From Pedobacter sp. HMWF019 (lineage in GTDB: Bacteria > Bacteroidota > Bacteroidia > Sphingobacteriales > Sphingobacteriaceae), in the NCBI RefSeq assembly GCF_003061025.1, contig NZ_QAIL01000024.1, positions 1-64,000 on the forward strand: a stretch of DNA of 64,000 nucleotides. The letters run 5' to 3'. Positions 10,073-19,210 of this stretch are shown here, piece by piece. The stretch's first letter is position 1. Every line of letters starts with the position of its first letter. The notes beneath the pieces were generated by a model. The model made no database searches and was not told the DNA's origin. It saw only the letters and a program-made list of their open reading frames with translations. The position numbers and the translations under genes were made by a program.

Positions 10073-10948
10073 TCACCACAAGATTTTACCCAGTTCTTCC
10101 AGGAACAGCGTAGCTGCTTTTTTCTTGTATACCCCTTTTTGCCATAAGATAAAGGCTTGTTTATACCGTTCTTTACCGGCAATAGGAATAGCGATCAGGC
10201 TGTCCCAGGTTAAAATCGCTTTTTCGTTTAATATCGTGACCCAGGAAGTACTTTCAACCAGGGTGAGCAGGGAGTTAACCTCATTCATCTCTATCCTGAT
10301 TTTAGGCTCAATGTTTTTCTTATTAAACAATTCATTCACATAATCCCGGGAGCTGAAGCCCTTGCCGGGAAGGATCAGTTCCAATGTTGCCAGTTCATTT
10401 ACAGAGATTTTTTTAAGCGAGGCCAGGGGATTTTTCCTGGAGACCACCATCATGATCCTGGATGAAAAAAGGGGCTGCATTTCGAGCCCTTCATTATCAG
10501 ATTCTTCATGAAAGGTTAAAATAATATCCAATTCTGCAGCTTTGAGTTTTAACTCCAGTAACTCGGGTGTACCGTACTCAATAAAAATCTTAATTCCCGG
10601 ATACTTGGAAGAGAAGGGAGAAAGTGCTGGCAGGACCATAGAACTGAAAGCGTAGGTTACTCCGATCTTCAGATCACCCGCCTCCAGGTTATTGAGTTCA
10701 TTGATGGCTTGCTTTGATCGCTTTACATCCTGTAGTATCTTTTTGGCATGCAACAGAAAAACACCCCCTGCTTCCGTAAGCCGGACATGTTTTCCAATCC
10801 GGTCAAAGAGCAACATTCCCAACTCCTCTTCCAGCTGTTTGATCTGCTGTGATAAAGTAGACTGGGTTACAAAACAAGCTGCCGCAGCTTCCGTAAAATG
10901 AAGGTATTCTGCCGCTTTTACAAAATAATTCAGTTGTCTGATCTCCAT
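10073..10948 (-). CDS. LysR-family transcriptional regulator
   Basis: The 291-residue protein has the N-terminal winged helix-turn-helix of LysR regulators (about 1-60, including HFTEAAAACFVTQSTLSQQI) and a C-terminal substrate-binding domain (about 90-290) that senses a small effector. The effector is not predictable from sequence. It diverges from the MFS transporter at 11048. LysR proteins usually control the divergent gene, so that transporter is the likely target. A 7-base inverted repeat lies between the two. Confidence 0.9.
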   Translation of the reverse strand: MEIRQLNYFVKAAEYLHFTEAAAACFVTQSTLSQQIKQLEEELGMLLFDRIGKHVRLTEAGGVFLLHAKKILQDVKRSKQAINELNNLEAGDLKIGVTYAFSSMVLPALSPFSSKYPGIKIFIEYGTPELLELKLKAAELDIILTFHEESDNEGLEMQPLFSSRIMMVVSRKNPLASLKKISVNELATLELILPGKGFSSRDYVNELFNKKNIEPKIRIEMNEVNSLLTLVESTSWVTILNEKAILTWDSLIAIPIAGKERYKQAFILWQKGVYKKKAATLFLEELGKILW

Positions 10949-10980
10949 AATTAATCGTTAAAATTAATCAAAATCATTAA

Positions 10981-11007
10981 AACAATCAATTTTACAACTC
11001 GATTGTT
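10981..11007. promoter_or_regulatory. Inverted repeat, candidate LysR operator
   Basis: AACAATC (10981-10987) and GATTGTT (11001-11007) form a perfect 7-base inverted repeat separated by 13 bases, in the 99-base gap between the LysR gene and the MFS gene. Size and placement suit a LysR dimer site. The function is inferred. Confidence 0.45.
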
Positions 11008-11047
11008 TATGCCGAAATTTGTAATGTCTTTAAGACACCTGTGAAAC

Positions 11048-12286
11048 ATGAATATATTTAGATCTTTAAAGTACCGTAATTTCAAACTCTTTTTTTATGG
11101 CCAAAGCATTTCATTAATAGGAACATGGATGCAAAAAACAGCGGTAAGCTGGCTGGTATACCGCTTAACGGGATCCGCTCTTTTACTTGGTCTGGTGGCT
11201 TTTGCCAGTCTTATCCCCTCTCTTATCCTTTCCCCTTATGCAGGGAGTTTAATAGACAGACACAACCGTTATAAAATCCTGGTGATTACCCAGGTGATCT
11301 CCATGCTCCAGGCTGGTGCACTGGCTGCAATCATTTTCTTTAAGTTTTATAATATCCCATGTATTATCTTTCTAAGTTTGGTACAAGGAATTATCAATGC
11401 CTTTGATGTAACCTGCAGGCAATCTTTAATGGTTGAAATGGTAGATCAAAAAGAAGATCTTCCAAATGCCATAGCACTTAATTCGACCATGTCCAATATG
11501 GCCCGTATTGTAGGGCCTGCTTTTGCCGGGGTTATCCTCAGTACTTTCGGTGAAGACATTTGTTTTATTGGCAACTTCCTGAGCTACATCCCAGTACTGG
11601 CATGTATGTTTATGATGAAACTGAACCTTAGTGTGACCGAGAGGCCACAAAAAAGCATCTGGGTAGAGCTGGAAGAAGGTTTTAAATATGTATCGGGTGA
11701 CCGTCAACTGAGCAGCATGATCTTGATGATTGGGGTAAGCAGCTTGTTCGTCATCCCCTTCAATACCCTCATGCCGATCTTCGCTAAAGATCTGTTTCAT
11801 GGAAATGCAGGCACATTCAGCTGGTTCGAAAGTGCAGCAGGGCTGGGCTCCGTGATCAGCGCCATGTACCTGGCAAATTTAAGATCTGCGAAACCTTTAA
11901 TGCGGATCATGGTGATTGCCAGTACCGTATTTGGCCTCAGCCTGATTCTTTTGGCCTATTCAGGAATTTTATCGCTGGCCTTGGTTTTTATGACCTTTAG
12001 CGGCCTTGGAATGATGGCACAGACTTCAGCAATCAACACGTATATACAAACACATACCATCCCAGCTATGAGGGCACGGGCCATCAGCTATTATATTATG
12101 GCCTATCAAGGGATGATCCCGATTGGAAGTTTGATCATTGGATGGACAGCACAAGCCTTTGGACCAAGACTGGCAGTTTGTCTCGCGGGCTTAATTGGTC
12201 TTTGTGCAACCGGACTATTCGTGGTCTACAAAACCAAACGCTCCGGCCGTCAAATCTCTATGCAAAGCTTGCTTCACCTTAGATAA
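11048..12286 (+). CDS. MFS efflux transporter, EntS-like
   Basis: A 412-residue major facilitator protein with about twelve membrane helices and the cytoplasmic loop 2-3 motif (AGSLIDRHNRYKIL, residues about 65-78). The opening YRNFKLFFYGQSISLIGTWMQ is typical of the MFS_3/EntS group, which includes siderophore and drug exporters. The substrate is unknown. It is divergent from, and probably regulated by, the LysR gene. Its last eight bases overlap the convergent PepSY gene. Iron-linked export is possible given the family and that neighbour, but this is inference. Confidence 0.88.
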   Translation: MNIFRSLKYRNFKLFFYGQSISLIGTWMQKTAVSWLVYRLTGSALLLGLVAFASLIPSLILSPYAGSLIDRHNRYKILVITQVISMLQAGALAAIIFFKFYNIPCIIFLSLVQGIINAFDVTCRQSLMVEMVDQKEDLPNAIALNSTMSNMARIVGPAFAGVILSTFGEDICFIGNFLSYIPVLACMFMMKLNLSVTERPQKSIWVELEEGFKYVSGDRQLSSMILMIGVSSLFVIPFNTLMPIFAKDLFHGNAGTFSWFESAAGLGSVISAMYLANLRSAKPLMRIMVIASTVFGLSLILLAYSGILSLALVFMTFSGLGMMAQTSAINTYIQTHTIPAMRARAISYYIMAYQGMIPIGSLIIGWTAQAFGPRLAVCLAGLIGLCATGLFVVYKTKRSGRQISMQSLLHLR

Positions 12287-13571
12287 CTGCAGGCTCAAAA
12301 TGTTTACGTACAGGCACTGCTTTTTTAGATTTTGACTTCTTCATCTTGTTCACCCAGATCAGTGTGCCTGTAACAGGCAAACTGGTCGCAATCAGGCAGG
12401 CAAAGAAATAAATAATCTTCGTAAACATTCCGTACAGTTCCCCGGTGTGAATCGCTTTTATCGACCCGGAAACACGCTGGTTAAAAGGCAGATCAGCAAA
12501 GCGTTCTGTTTTTATCACTTTTGCTGTATATTGATCCATCACAATACGGTCGGCTGCTGCAGGCGCAAAGAAGCCAATCTTTGTTTTACTGATATTCAAT
12601 GCGGCACTGGAATCTGCAGGGAGATTCAGCAGGTAGTCTCCAGGATAATCCAATACCGTAGATGCGGCATGAAGGTAGTCTGCGATCAGGGGTTTTTCTG
12701 CCGCTCCAGCAGGAACCACCGATTGAGGTCCTCTTTTTTCTTTTTCCTTTTCCTGGGCATAGGTTCCAAGCATTTTCCTTAACCCGGTTCTGTACCAGTC
12801 AAAGCCCCATTGCGGACCTGTAGAGCCCATACAAAAAAGGAAAATACAAGCATAAAATCCAAGGGTATTGTGTAAGTCGTGGTTGGTTCTTTTCCAGCTT
12901 CCACTGGTTTTTACCTTAAAACCCTGTTTCCAGGATTTGATTTTCCTGGGTACCCAAAGTGCGATTCCCGAAAGCACACCTATGGTAAAGAGAATAGCCG
13001 AAACTCCAGTAATGTATCCCCCTAGTTTACGGTTATCCAATTCCCCAAAAATTGGCTTCTCAATTTTATCCAGCAACAACCATCTGTGCAAACTGAAAAT
13101 AGTCGTCATGAAATTAACCGTTACTGATCTAACTTCTTTTGAATTGCCCAGTATCTGGGCGGTATAGGGATTCACATAATAGACAACAGGTTTAGCTTTC
13201 CCCTTTTCTTTACCCTCAGGCTTATCTGCTCTTTTATGTTCCCCTTTTTTCTTATCCCCTTCTTTTTTTCTTACACCAAACTGCCAGGAGCGTCCGGCAT
13301 CAGCAGGTACCCTTAGGGAAACAACCTTTCCTTTACTTGCTGTTTCCACTGCAGCCAATAACTGTTCAGCAGACAGGACATGCTGACCTGCCTTTTGTTC
13401 AACCCTATACAATTCTGGTGTCGCAGCTTCCCGGATCTCATCGTTAAATACATAGATCGTTCCGCAGAAACAAACGACCAGCACAATCAACCCTATAGCG
13501 AGCCCAATCCATAAATGGACATCATTTAGAAATTTGCGCGTTTTTGCCCAGTTGGTATCCTTTTTCTTCAT
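12279..13571 (-). CDS. PepSY-associated membrane protein
   Basis: The 430-residue protein has PepSY-TM architecture: a first membrane helix (about 21-42), a periplasmic PepSY-like region, a helix pair with conserved histidines (His161 in LHRWL; His231 and His234 in NHDLHNTLGFY), and a last helix near the C-terminus. Members often accompany iron uptake or act as heme-bearing reductases. The role here is uncertain. An insert at 102-128 is unusually rich in Lys, Gly and Glu. I start at Met 13571 because the possible -7 box at 13604-13611 would lie inside a longer frame that starts at 13640. Confidence 0.86.
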   Translation of the reverse strand: MKKKDTNWAKTRKFLNDVHLWIGLAIGLIVLVVCFCGTIYVFNDEIREAATPELYRVEQKAGQHVLSAEQLLAAVETASKGKVVSLRVPADAGRSWQFGVRKKEGDKKKGEHKRADKPEGKEKGKAKPVVYYVNPYTAQILGNSKEVRSVTVNFMTTIFSLHRWLLLDKIEKPIFGELDNRKLGGYITGVSAILFTIGVLSGIALWVPRKIKSWKQGFKVKTSGSWKRTNHDLHNTLGFYACIFLFCMGSTGPQWGFDWYRTGLRKMLGTYAQEKEKEKRGPQSVVPAGAAEKPLIADYLHAASTVLDYPGDYLLNLPADSSAALNISKTKIGFFAPAAADRIVMDQYTAKVIKTERFADLPFNQRVSGSIKAIHTGELYGMFTKIIYFFACLIATSLPVTGTLIWVNKMKKSKSKKAVPVRKHFEPAVI

Positions 13572-13603
13572 TAGATTTAGCTGATGGGAATTATTTGTTT
13601 CCC

Positions 13604-13611
13604 CAAAAATA
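13604..13611 (-). promoter_or_regulatory. Possible -7 box of the PepSY gene
   Basis: On the minus strand this reads TATTTTTG, matching TAnnTTTG, 32 bases before the chosen start. It supports the shorter protein over the 453-residue alternative. Confidence 0.4.
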
Positions 13612-13710
13612 CTATTTGGAATTAAAATAAATAAGCCCAATCAAAAATAAAATTCAAAACAGCAGGCTTGGCACAGTTTTATACACTTTTTTAACGTAGA
13701 ATCTTTTGGT

Positions 13711-13911
13711 ATGCCCTCTTCTGTTGTTGCATCTATGAGTTATATCCCCGAAAGCGCTATTTTAAGGATTACTTATGTTTCGGGAAGGGTTTATGAATAC
13801 AAGGATGTCCCCAGACATGTGTATGAAGCGATGAAAGCTGCAGGATCCAAGGGTAGATATTTAAATGAGTTCATTAAAGGACACTACGCTTATAAGCAAG
13901 TACTTGATTAG
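13711..13911 (+). CDS. Small KTSC-domain protein
   Basis: This 66-residue protein is essentially one KTSC domain. It has the pattern of a beta strand with ILRITYVSGRVYEYKDVP, then VYEAMKAAGSKGRYLNEFIKGHYAY. The domain is found alone or attached to lysyl-tRNA synthetases, and its function is not established. It precedes the MFS gene at 13926 by 14 bases and probably shares its transcript. Confidence 0.8.
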   Translation: MPSSVVASMSYIPESAILRITYVSGRVYEYKDVPRHVYEAMKAAGSKGRYLNEFIKGHYAYKQVLD

Positions 13912-13925
13912 TTAATCCTTCCAAA

Positions 13926-15191
13926 ATGGACACTATAAAAACAGCCTCTCCCACAAAGTACTATGTTATTGCCTGGGTTTTCGGACTCTTATTTTATTTT
14001 CTGGATTATGTGGTACGTTCTTCTCCAGCTGTCATGATTCCACAGCTTTCAGGGGCTTTTGGCGTCTCCACTGTTGGACTGGTTAGTATTGTCGGCACCT
14101 ATTATTACACTTACTCTACCTGCAGTCTGATTGCAGGTATTGCTCTGGATAGATTTGGTGCTAAATATTCATTATTTGCCGGGGCCTTGATTCTTGGCCT
14201 GGGTTGCCTTCTTTTTGTAATTTCCAACTATTATACCGGGGTCACCGGCCGGTTACTGCAAGGGGCAGGCTGCGCCTTTGCTTTTCCTGGCTGTGTCTAT
14301 CTGGCAACCAAAGGCTTTTCCCCAAGGTCCCTGGCTACGGCTATAGGTTTTACGCAATGCCTGGGTATGCTGGGTGGCTCTGCGGGTCAGTTTGTGGTAG
14401 GCCCACTGATGGAGAGGGGAATGGATGAAACCTATTTCTGGACTGCCACTGGTCTGATCACCATACTTGTTGCTGTCGGATTACTTCTTATTACGCCGCA
14501 CAACAGACAGGAACATACGACATCGAAAGATCTCCATGCGCCGGGATTTTTAAGCCCTTACAAAGTAGTATTTTCCAACAAACAGTCCTGGCTTTGTGGC
14601 ATTATATCTGGATTGCTTTTTGCGCCAACAACTATTTTTGCCATGACATGGGGAGTTGCATTTTTTCAAAAAGACCGGAACATGGACTTCCATACCGCAA
14701 CTCTGGCCAGTGCAATGGTTGCTATGGGCTGGGTATTTGGTTGTCCGCTTTTAGGCTACCTGACCGACAAAATCGGCCGGCGTAAACCCGTTTTAATTGG
14801 GGGTGCCTTGCTAATGATCCTGAGTTTGATCCAATTGCTATTCCTTCCTGATCTTGTGCCTGCATTTGTGAGTACTTTTACTTTAGGTGTAGCTTCCGGA
14901 GCGGCGATGATCCCTTATTCTGTGATCAAAGAATCTAATCCTGACCACGTAAAAGGCAGTGCTACGGGTGCCATCAATTTCATCACGTTTGGAGTAACCA
15001 CATTGCTCAGCCCTTTGTTCAGCAGGTTCTTTGGAAAAACCCTCGAAGCTGCTACAGACAAGACAGGCCATTTTCAATCTGCCGGCTTATTCTGGATTGC
15101 CGGAATTGGACTGGCCATTGTGGTTAGCCTGTTCCTAAAAGAAACAGGGCAAGGCGCAAACAAAGCACCAGTTAATCCCGTTACAGTTTAA
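13926..15191 (+). CDS. MFS transporter, unknown substrate
   Basis: A 421-residue major facilitator protein with about twelve helices. It carries the loop motif ALDRFGAKYSLFAGALI and, in the second half, TDKIGRRKPVLIGGALL. The overall look is of the organic anion or sugar-phosphate porters. The ligand cannot be told from sequence. The gene is followed after 30 bases by the pyruvate dehydrogenase gene, so a carboxylate such as pyruvate or lactate is a reasonable guess from context only. Confidence 0.88.
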   Translation: MDTIKTASPTKYYVIAWVFGLLFYFLDYVVRSSPAVMIPQLSGAFGVSTVGLVSIVGTYYYTYSTCSLIAGIALDRFGAKYSLFAGALILGLGCLLFVISNYYTGVTGRLLQGAGCAFAFPGCVYLATKGFSPRSLATAIGFTQCLGMLGGSAGQFVVGPLMERGMDETYFWTATGLITILVAVGLLLITPHNRQEHTTSKDLHAPGFLSPYKVVFSNKQSWLCGIISGLLFAPTTIFAMTWGVAFFQKDRNMDFHTATLASAMVAMGWVFGCPLLGYLTDKIGRRKPVLIGGALLMILSLIQLLFLPDLVPAFVSTFTLGVASGAAMIPYSVIKESNPDHVKGSATGAINFITFGVTTLLSPLFSRFFGKTLEAATDKTGHFQSAGLFWIAGIGLAIVVSLFLKETGQGANKAPVNPVTV

Positions 15192-15221
15192 AACAAATCA
15201 TATTCACTTAAAAATACAGTC

Positions 15222-16958
15222 ATGAGTAAAAAGGTTGCAGATCAAATTGTAGACATGCTGGCTGGCAATGGCATTAAAAGAATATATGCAGTTACCGGTG
15301 ATAGTTTAAATGAACTGAATGATGCTGTCAGAAGAGACGGCCGCATTAAGTGGGTACACGTACGGAATGAAGAGGCCGGAGCTTTCGCAGCAGCGGCAGA
15401 GGCCGAGCTCAACGGCCTGGCCTGTTGTGCAGGAAGCAGCGGTCCCGGACATGTGCACCTGATTAACGGACTATACGATGCGCATCGTTCTGGTGTACCA
15501 GTTATTGCCATTGCTTCTACTTGTGCAACCCATGAATTTGGCACTGACTATTTCCAGGAGACAAATACCATCCGGCTATTTGATGACTGTAGTCATTACA
15601 ACCAAATTGCCAATACTCCTATGCAGGCTGCAAGAATGCTTCAGGCAGCCATACAGCACGCCATTCATAAAAAAGGTGTTGCAGTATTTGGACTTCCTGG
15701 TGATGTGGCTTCCCTTCCTGCAGAAGAAAGTGTTGCTTCCACTCAAAATTACCTGAATACGCCGGTGATCCGTCCATCTGACGGAGAACTAAGCCAACTG
15801 GCAGAAATCCTGAACGCGGCATCTAAAGTGACCATCTTCTGCGGAATTGGTGCAGAAGCGGCACATGATGACGTAGTCGAACTGGCCCGCATTCTGAAAG
15901 CACCCATTGGTTATTCTTTCAGAGGAAAAATGGGGATTCAGTATGACAACCCCTACGAAGTGGGCATGACCGGCTTGCTGGGACTTCCAGCAGCTTATCA
16001 CAGCATGCACGAAGCCGATGTATTACTCCTTTTGGGCACAGACTTTCCTTATGCACCCTTCATTCCTACAGACAAAAAGATCATACAGATTGATGATAAA
16101 CCAGAAAAACTTGGCCGCCGCGCGAAACTGGACATGGGTTTATGCGGTAAGATAGAAGATACCCTGAAAGCGCTCTTCCCTTTACTCCAGGTCAAAAGTG
16201 ATGATAGTTTCCTTAAAGCTCATCTTCATCTGTATGACAAGGTTAAGGAGAACCTGCTCACCTATGTAAATGACAATGGCAAAAAAGAAGCTATTCATCC
16301 TGAATTTGTAGCCTCTGTGATCAATGAACTAGCCAACAGGGATGCAATCTTCACGGTTGACACTGGAATGTGCTGTGTTTGGGGTGCGCGCTATATTGAT
16401 GCTACCGGACAGAGAAAGCTCTTGGGTTCATTTAATCACGGGTCCATGGCCAATGCCATGCCAATGGCAATAGGTGCCGCCTTATCCAATCCAGACAGAC
16501 AAGTGATTGCCCTATGTGGAGATGGAGGAATATCTATGCTTTTGGGAGATCTTGCCACCATAAAACAATACAACCTACCTGTTAAACTAGTTGTTTTTAA
16601 CAATCGGGCTTTGGGTATGGTGAAACTGGAAATGGAAGTTGCAGGCCTTCCAGATAATGAAACGGATATGATAAACCCTGATTTTGCATTAGTGGCACAA
16701 GCCATGGGGTTCAAAGGAATTACAGTTACTGAGCCAGATCAGGTAAAAATTGCATTAACAGAGGCTTTCCAGCACGATGGGCCAGTACTGGTCAATGTAT
16801 TTACAGATCCGGAAGCATTGGCTATGCCACCAAAAATAGAATTTGAACAAATGAAAGGATATGCAGTAACCATGGGAAAGATGATCCTGGGCGGAAAAAT
16901 GGATGAGGTCCTTGCAACCGTAAAATCAAACTATAAACATTTAAAAGAAATGTTTTAA
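15222..16958 (+). CDS. poxB: Pyruvate dehydrogenase (quinone), PoxB type
   Basis: A thiamine-diphosphate and FAD enzyme that oxidises pyruvate to acetate and CO2 and passes electrons to the quinone pool at the membrane. The 578-residue protein has the length and three-domain plan of E. coli PoxB: a pyrimidine-binding domain with catalytic Glu50 in VRNEEAGAFAA, a central FAD domain (about 185-330), and a cofactor domain with GDGG at 433-436. The segment LLGSFNHGSMANAMP matches PoxB closely, and the C-terminal tail is retained. It probably shares a transcript with the MFS gene upstream. A strong hairpin ends the unit. Confidence 0.92.
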   Translation: MSKKVADQIVDMLAGNGIKRIYAVTGDSLNELNDAVRRDGRIKWVHVRNEEAGAFAAAAEAELNGLACCAGSSGPGHVHLINGLYDAHRSGVPVIAIASTCATHEFGTDYFQETNTIRLFDDCSHYNQIANTPMQAARMLQAAIQHAIHKKGVAVFGLPGDVASLPAEESVASTQNYLNTPVIRPSDGELSQLAEILNAASKVTIFCGIGAEAAHDDVVELARILKAPIGYSFRGKMGIQYDNPYEVGMTGLLGLPAAYHSMHEADVLLLLGTDFPYAPFIPTDKKIIQIDDKPEKLGRRAKLDMGLCGKIEDTLKALFPLLQVKSDDSFLKAHLHLYDKVKENLLTYVNDNGKKEAIHPEFVASVINELANRDAIFTVDTGMCCVWGARYIDATGQRKLLGSFNHGSMANAMPMAIGAALSNPDRQVIALCGDGGISMLLGDLATIKQYNLPVKLVVFNNRALGMVKLEMEVAGLPDNETDMINPDFALVAQAMGFKGITVTEPDQVKIALTEAFQHDGPVLVNVFTDPEALAMPPKIEFEQMKGYAVTMGKMILGGKMDEVLATVKSNYKHLKEMF

Positions 16959-16961
16959 AAA

Positions 16962-16997
16962 TTAAAGAAGTGGGTATTTTTTCGCCCACTTCTTTAA
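16962..16997. terminator. Bidirectional terminator
   Basis: A perfect 13-base stem (16962-16974 with 16985-16997) closes a 10-base loop between the convergent poxB and AhpD-like genes. A/T-rich flanks on both sides suit termination in both directions. Confidence 0.85.
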
Positions 16998-17012
16998 GTA
17001 TTACCCTTCCTG

Positions 17013-17450
17013 CTATTCTGCATGAAGGCCGGTCGTAATTCCAAGACGGTTCCAGGAATTGATGGTGATGATGGCCATAATCACTTCTGTAAGATATTGC
17101 TGTCCGAGCAATTCCAGGGCATGGTCATAAACTGCATCAGACACCCCATGCTTAGACAACACAGTCATTTCTTCTGCCAAGGCCAGAATCGCACGCTCCT
17201 GCTTTGAATAAAAAGTAGCTTCTCTCCAGGCGTCCAGTAAATAGATTCTTTGTTCTGTTTCTCCAAGATTCCGGGCATCTTTGGTATGCATGTTTAAACA
17301 AAATGCACAACCATTTATTTGAGATACTCTGATCTTGATCAATTCTGCATGAATTTTATCTAAACTACTTTCGTTGAGGTATTTCTCTAGTCCAAGCATC
17401 GCTTTATAAGCTTTCGGATCCGATTCAGGTACTGATTTTCTTTTTGACAT
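17013..17450 (-). CDS. AhpD-like carboxymuconolactone decarboxylase family protein
   Basis: The 145-residue helical protein carries the redox motif CAFC within NGCAFCLNMHTKDA, the signature of AhpD-type alkylhydroperoxidases in the CMD family. Such proteins reduce peroxides or act as redox partners. I use Met at 17450 (MSKRKSVPE); an upstream Met at 17471 would add seven residues lacking family character. It diverges from a MocR-type regulator with a TGGACTA/TAGTCCA inverted repeat between them, so it is the likely target of that regulator. Confidence 0.88.
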   Translation of the reverse strand: MSKRKSVPESDPKAYKAMLGLEKYLNESSLDKIHAELIKIRVSQINGCAFCLNMHTKDARNLGETEQRIYLLDAWREATFYSKQERAILALAEEMTVLSKHGVSDAVYDHALELLGQQYLTEVIMAIITINSWNRLGITTGLHAE

Positions 17451-17485
17451 GATGTTAAATATTTTATTCAAATTTACCGCTGTTA

Positions 17486-17527
17486 TGGACTAAATTAGCA
17501 TCCAGTTTTTAAAAACCAAATAGTCCA
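17486..17527. promoter_or_regulatory. Candidate MocR operator
   Basis: TGGACTA (17486-17492) and TAGTCCA (17521-17527) form a 7-base inverted repeat across 28 bases in the divergent gap. The right half ends one base before the regulator's own ATG. A nested pair AGCATC (17497-17502) / GATGCT (17528-17533) overlaps it. The position suggests autoregulation plus control of the AhpD-like gene. Confidence 0.5.
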
Positions 17528-17528
17528 G

Positions 17529-18995
17529 ATGCTACCTTTTCCAACCTTTGTTTCACTCGACAGATCTTCAACGATTGCCTTGTATCTTCAAATATCAAAC
17601 GGTCTTGTAAACGCGATCAGCTCAGGGCTTCTGACGCCTGGAGCGAGGCTTCCCGGAACCAGAGAACTGGCTAAATTACTGGATGTTCACAGAAAAACCA
17701 TTATTGCCGCCTACGACGAACTTTATGCACAAAGCTGGATAGAGGTAGAACCTAAAAAGGGCGCCAGGGTGGCTCAAAACTTACCAGGACTTAAAGCCAG
17801 GTCCTGGAACAAGGAACCCAAAACCGGCTATGAAGGAAAAATGGCAGTTTCCTTTTACAGCTCTCCCCACAAAGTTCAGTTTCCGGTTTCCCCTGTCATT
17901 GCCCCCGATCTGGTGATCAATGAAGGACTCCCGGACACCAGACTAGCACCGCTAGACCTGCTTTTCAGAGAATACCGCAGCAGGCAAAAAAGTGCCTCTT
18001 CTAATAAGATGGTTCAGGGCCAGGCTACAGGTTCACTGTTTCTCAGAGAAAGCCTGGTTCCCTATCTGGCAGAAACCCGGGGGCTACATGTAGACAGTTC
18101 AAATATCATGATTACCCAGGGTGCACAAATGAGCATCTATCTGGCTGCGAACCTGCTTTTAAAAACAGGAGATAAAGTCATTGTTGCAGAACCAAGTTAT
18201 TTTCTGGCCAATGCTGTTTTTGCACAGGCTGGGGCACAGATTTTACGTGTTCCTGTAGATGGCCAGGGCATGGACATTCAGGCAGTGGAACAACTTTGTG
18301 CAAAAAACAAGATCAGAATGCTATACGTAATTCCTCACCACCACCACCCCACCACAGTTACGTTAAGCCCGGAACGTCGTATGCATTTGCTGGAACTCGC
18401 CGCCCGGTATAATTTTGCCATTGTGGAAGATGATTATGACTACGATTTTCACTACACTTCAGCCCCCTATCTTCCACTGGCAAGCAGCAAGCATGAAGGG
18501 AGGATCATCTATATCGGATCCTTTTCCAAAACCTTATCTGCCAATGTACGGATCGGATTTATGATTGCTCCTTCCGGCTTTATCGAAGAAGCAGGAGACA
18601 GAAGACGCCTTATAGACCTTAGAAGCGATCAGCTACTAGGGGATGCACTAGCCGTACTCATTAATAACGGTGATATTGGCCGCTATTTAAAAAAAACAAA
18701 TAAGACTTATCTGGAGCGCAGGGACCATTGCTGTAACTTGCTGGATCGGCATCTGAAAGATTTAGTAGAGTATCAGAAGCCTGATGGCGGCATGGCCATC
18801 TGGGTAAAATTTAAAGATTCATTACTTTTAAGAGACGTCGCTTTACGTGCTGCCATAAAAGGTTTACAGATTTCTGATGGCGAATTATACAATACGCATA
18901 AAATTTCCTACAATTCTTTAAGAATTGGCTTCGCCTCCCTAACCCCGGCAGAAATGGAAAAAGCAATATTGATCCTGAAAGAGGCAAGCAGATAA
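17529..18995 (+). CDS. MocR/PdxR-type regulator (GntR HTH fused to aminotransferase fold)
   Basis: The 488-residue protein combines an N-terminal GntR winged helix (about 10-80, with PGARLPGTRELAKLL) with a fold-type I aminotransferase domain. The PLP-binding lysine is Lys334 in GSFSKTLSANVRIGF, and the acidic partner lies in EDDYDYDF (300-307). Such proteins sense PLP or an amino compound and often regulate a divergent gene. The usual PSHQFPTG element is replaced by PHHHHPTT (269-276), a four-histidine run. The AhpD-like gene lies divergently. Confidence 0.93.
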   Translation: MLPFPTFVSLDRSSTIALYLQISNGLVNAISSGLLTPGARLPGTRELAKLLDVHRKTIIAAYDELYAQSWIEVEPKKGARVAQNLPGLKARSWNKEPKTGYEGKMAVSFYSSPHKVQFPVSPVIAPDLVINEGLPDTRLAPLDLLFREYRSRQKSASSNKMVQGQATGSLFLRESLVPYLAETRGLHVDSSNIMITQGAQMSIYLAANLLLKTGDKVIVAEPSYFLANAVFAQAGAQILRVPVDGQGMDIQAVEQLCAKNKIRMLYVIPHHHHPTTVTLSPERRMHLLELAARYNFAIVEDDYDYDFHYTSAPYLPLASSKHEGRIIYIGSFSKTLSANVRIGFMIAPSGFIEEAGDRRRLIDLRSDQLLGDALAVLINNGDIGRYLKKTNKTYLERRDHCCNLLDRHLKDLVEYQKPDGGMAIWVKFKDSLLLRDVALRAAIKGLQISDGELYNTHKISYNSLRIGFASLTPAEMEKAILILKEASR

Positions 18996-19143
18996 TTTTT
19001 TTTAAAAAAAAATTATTTTTTTTTCTCCAAAAAACTTTCATCTAAATAATTCACCTTTAGAAACTTAACCCTTTGTAATGTATATTCATTCTCAATTAAA
19101 ATCATTTCTTCAACTATTTATTTCAACTTTTTTTCAAATAAAA

Positions 19144-19174
19144 TTTGGAGTTAAAAAAAAAGAAACTACATTTG
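19144..19174 (+). promoter_or_regulatory. Promoter of tRNA-Phe
   Basis: TTTG (19144-19147) and TACATTTG (19167-19174), separated by 19 bases, match the Bacteroidota -33/-7 promoter. It lies 36 bases before the tRNA. The preceding stretch 18996-19143 is A/T-rich, with homopolymeric T and A runs right after the MocR gene that may serve as its terminator. Confidence 0.75.
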
Positions 19175-19210
19175 CACTCCCAACCGAAGGGAATTACACA
19201 AAAACAAAAT

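Noticed and set aside
18996-19020. A/T-only inverted repeat after the MocR gene as a strong terminator
   Set aside because: The stem is made of A and T only; it may still end transcription but cannot be called a standard hairpin terminator.
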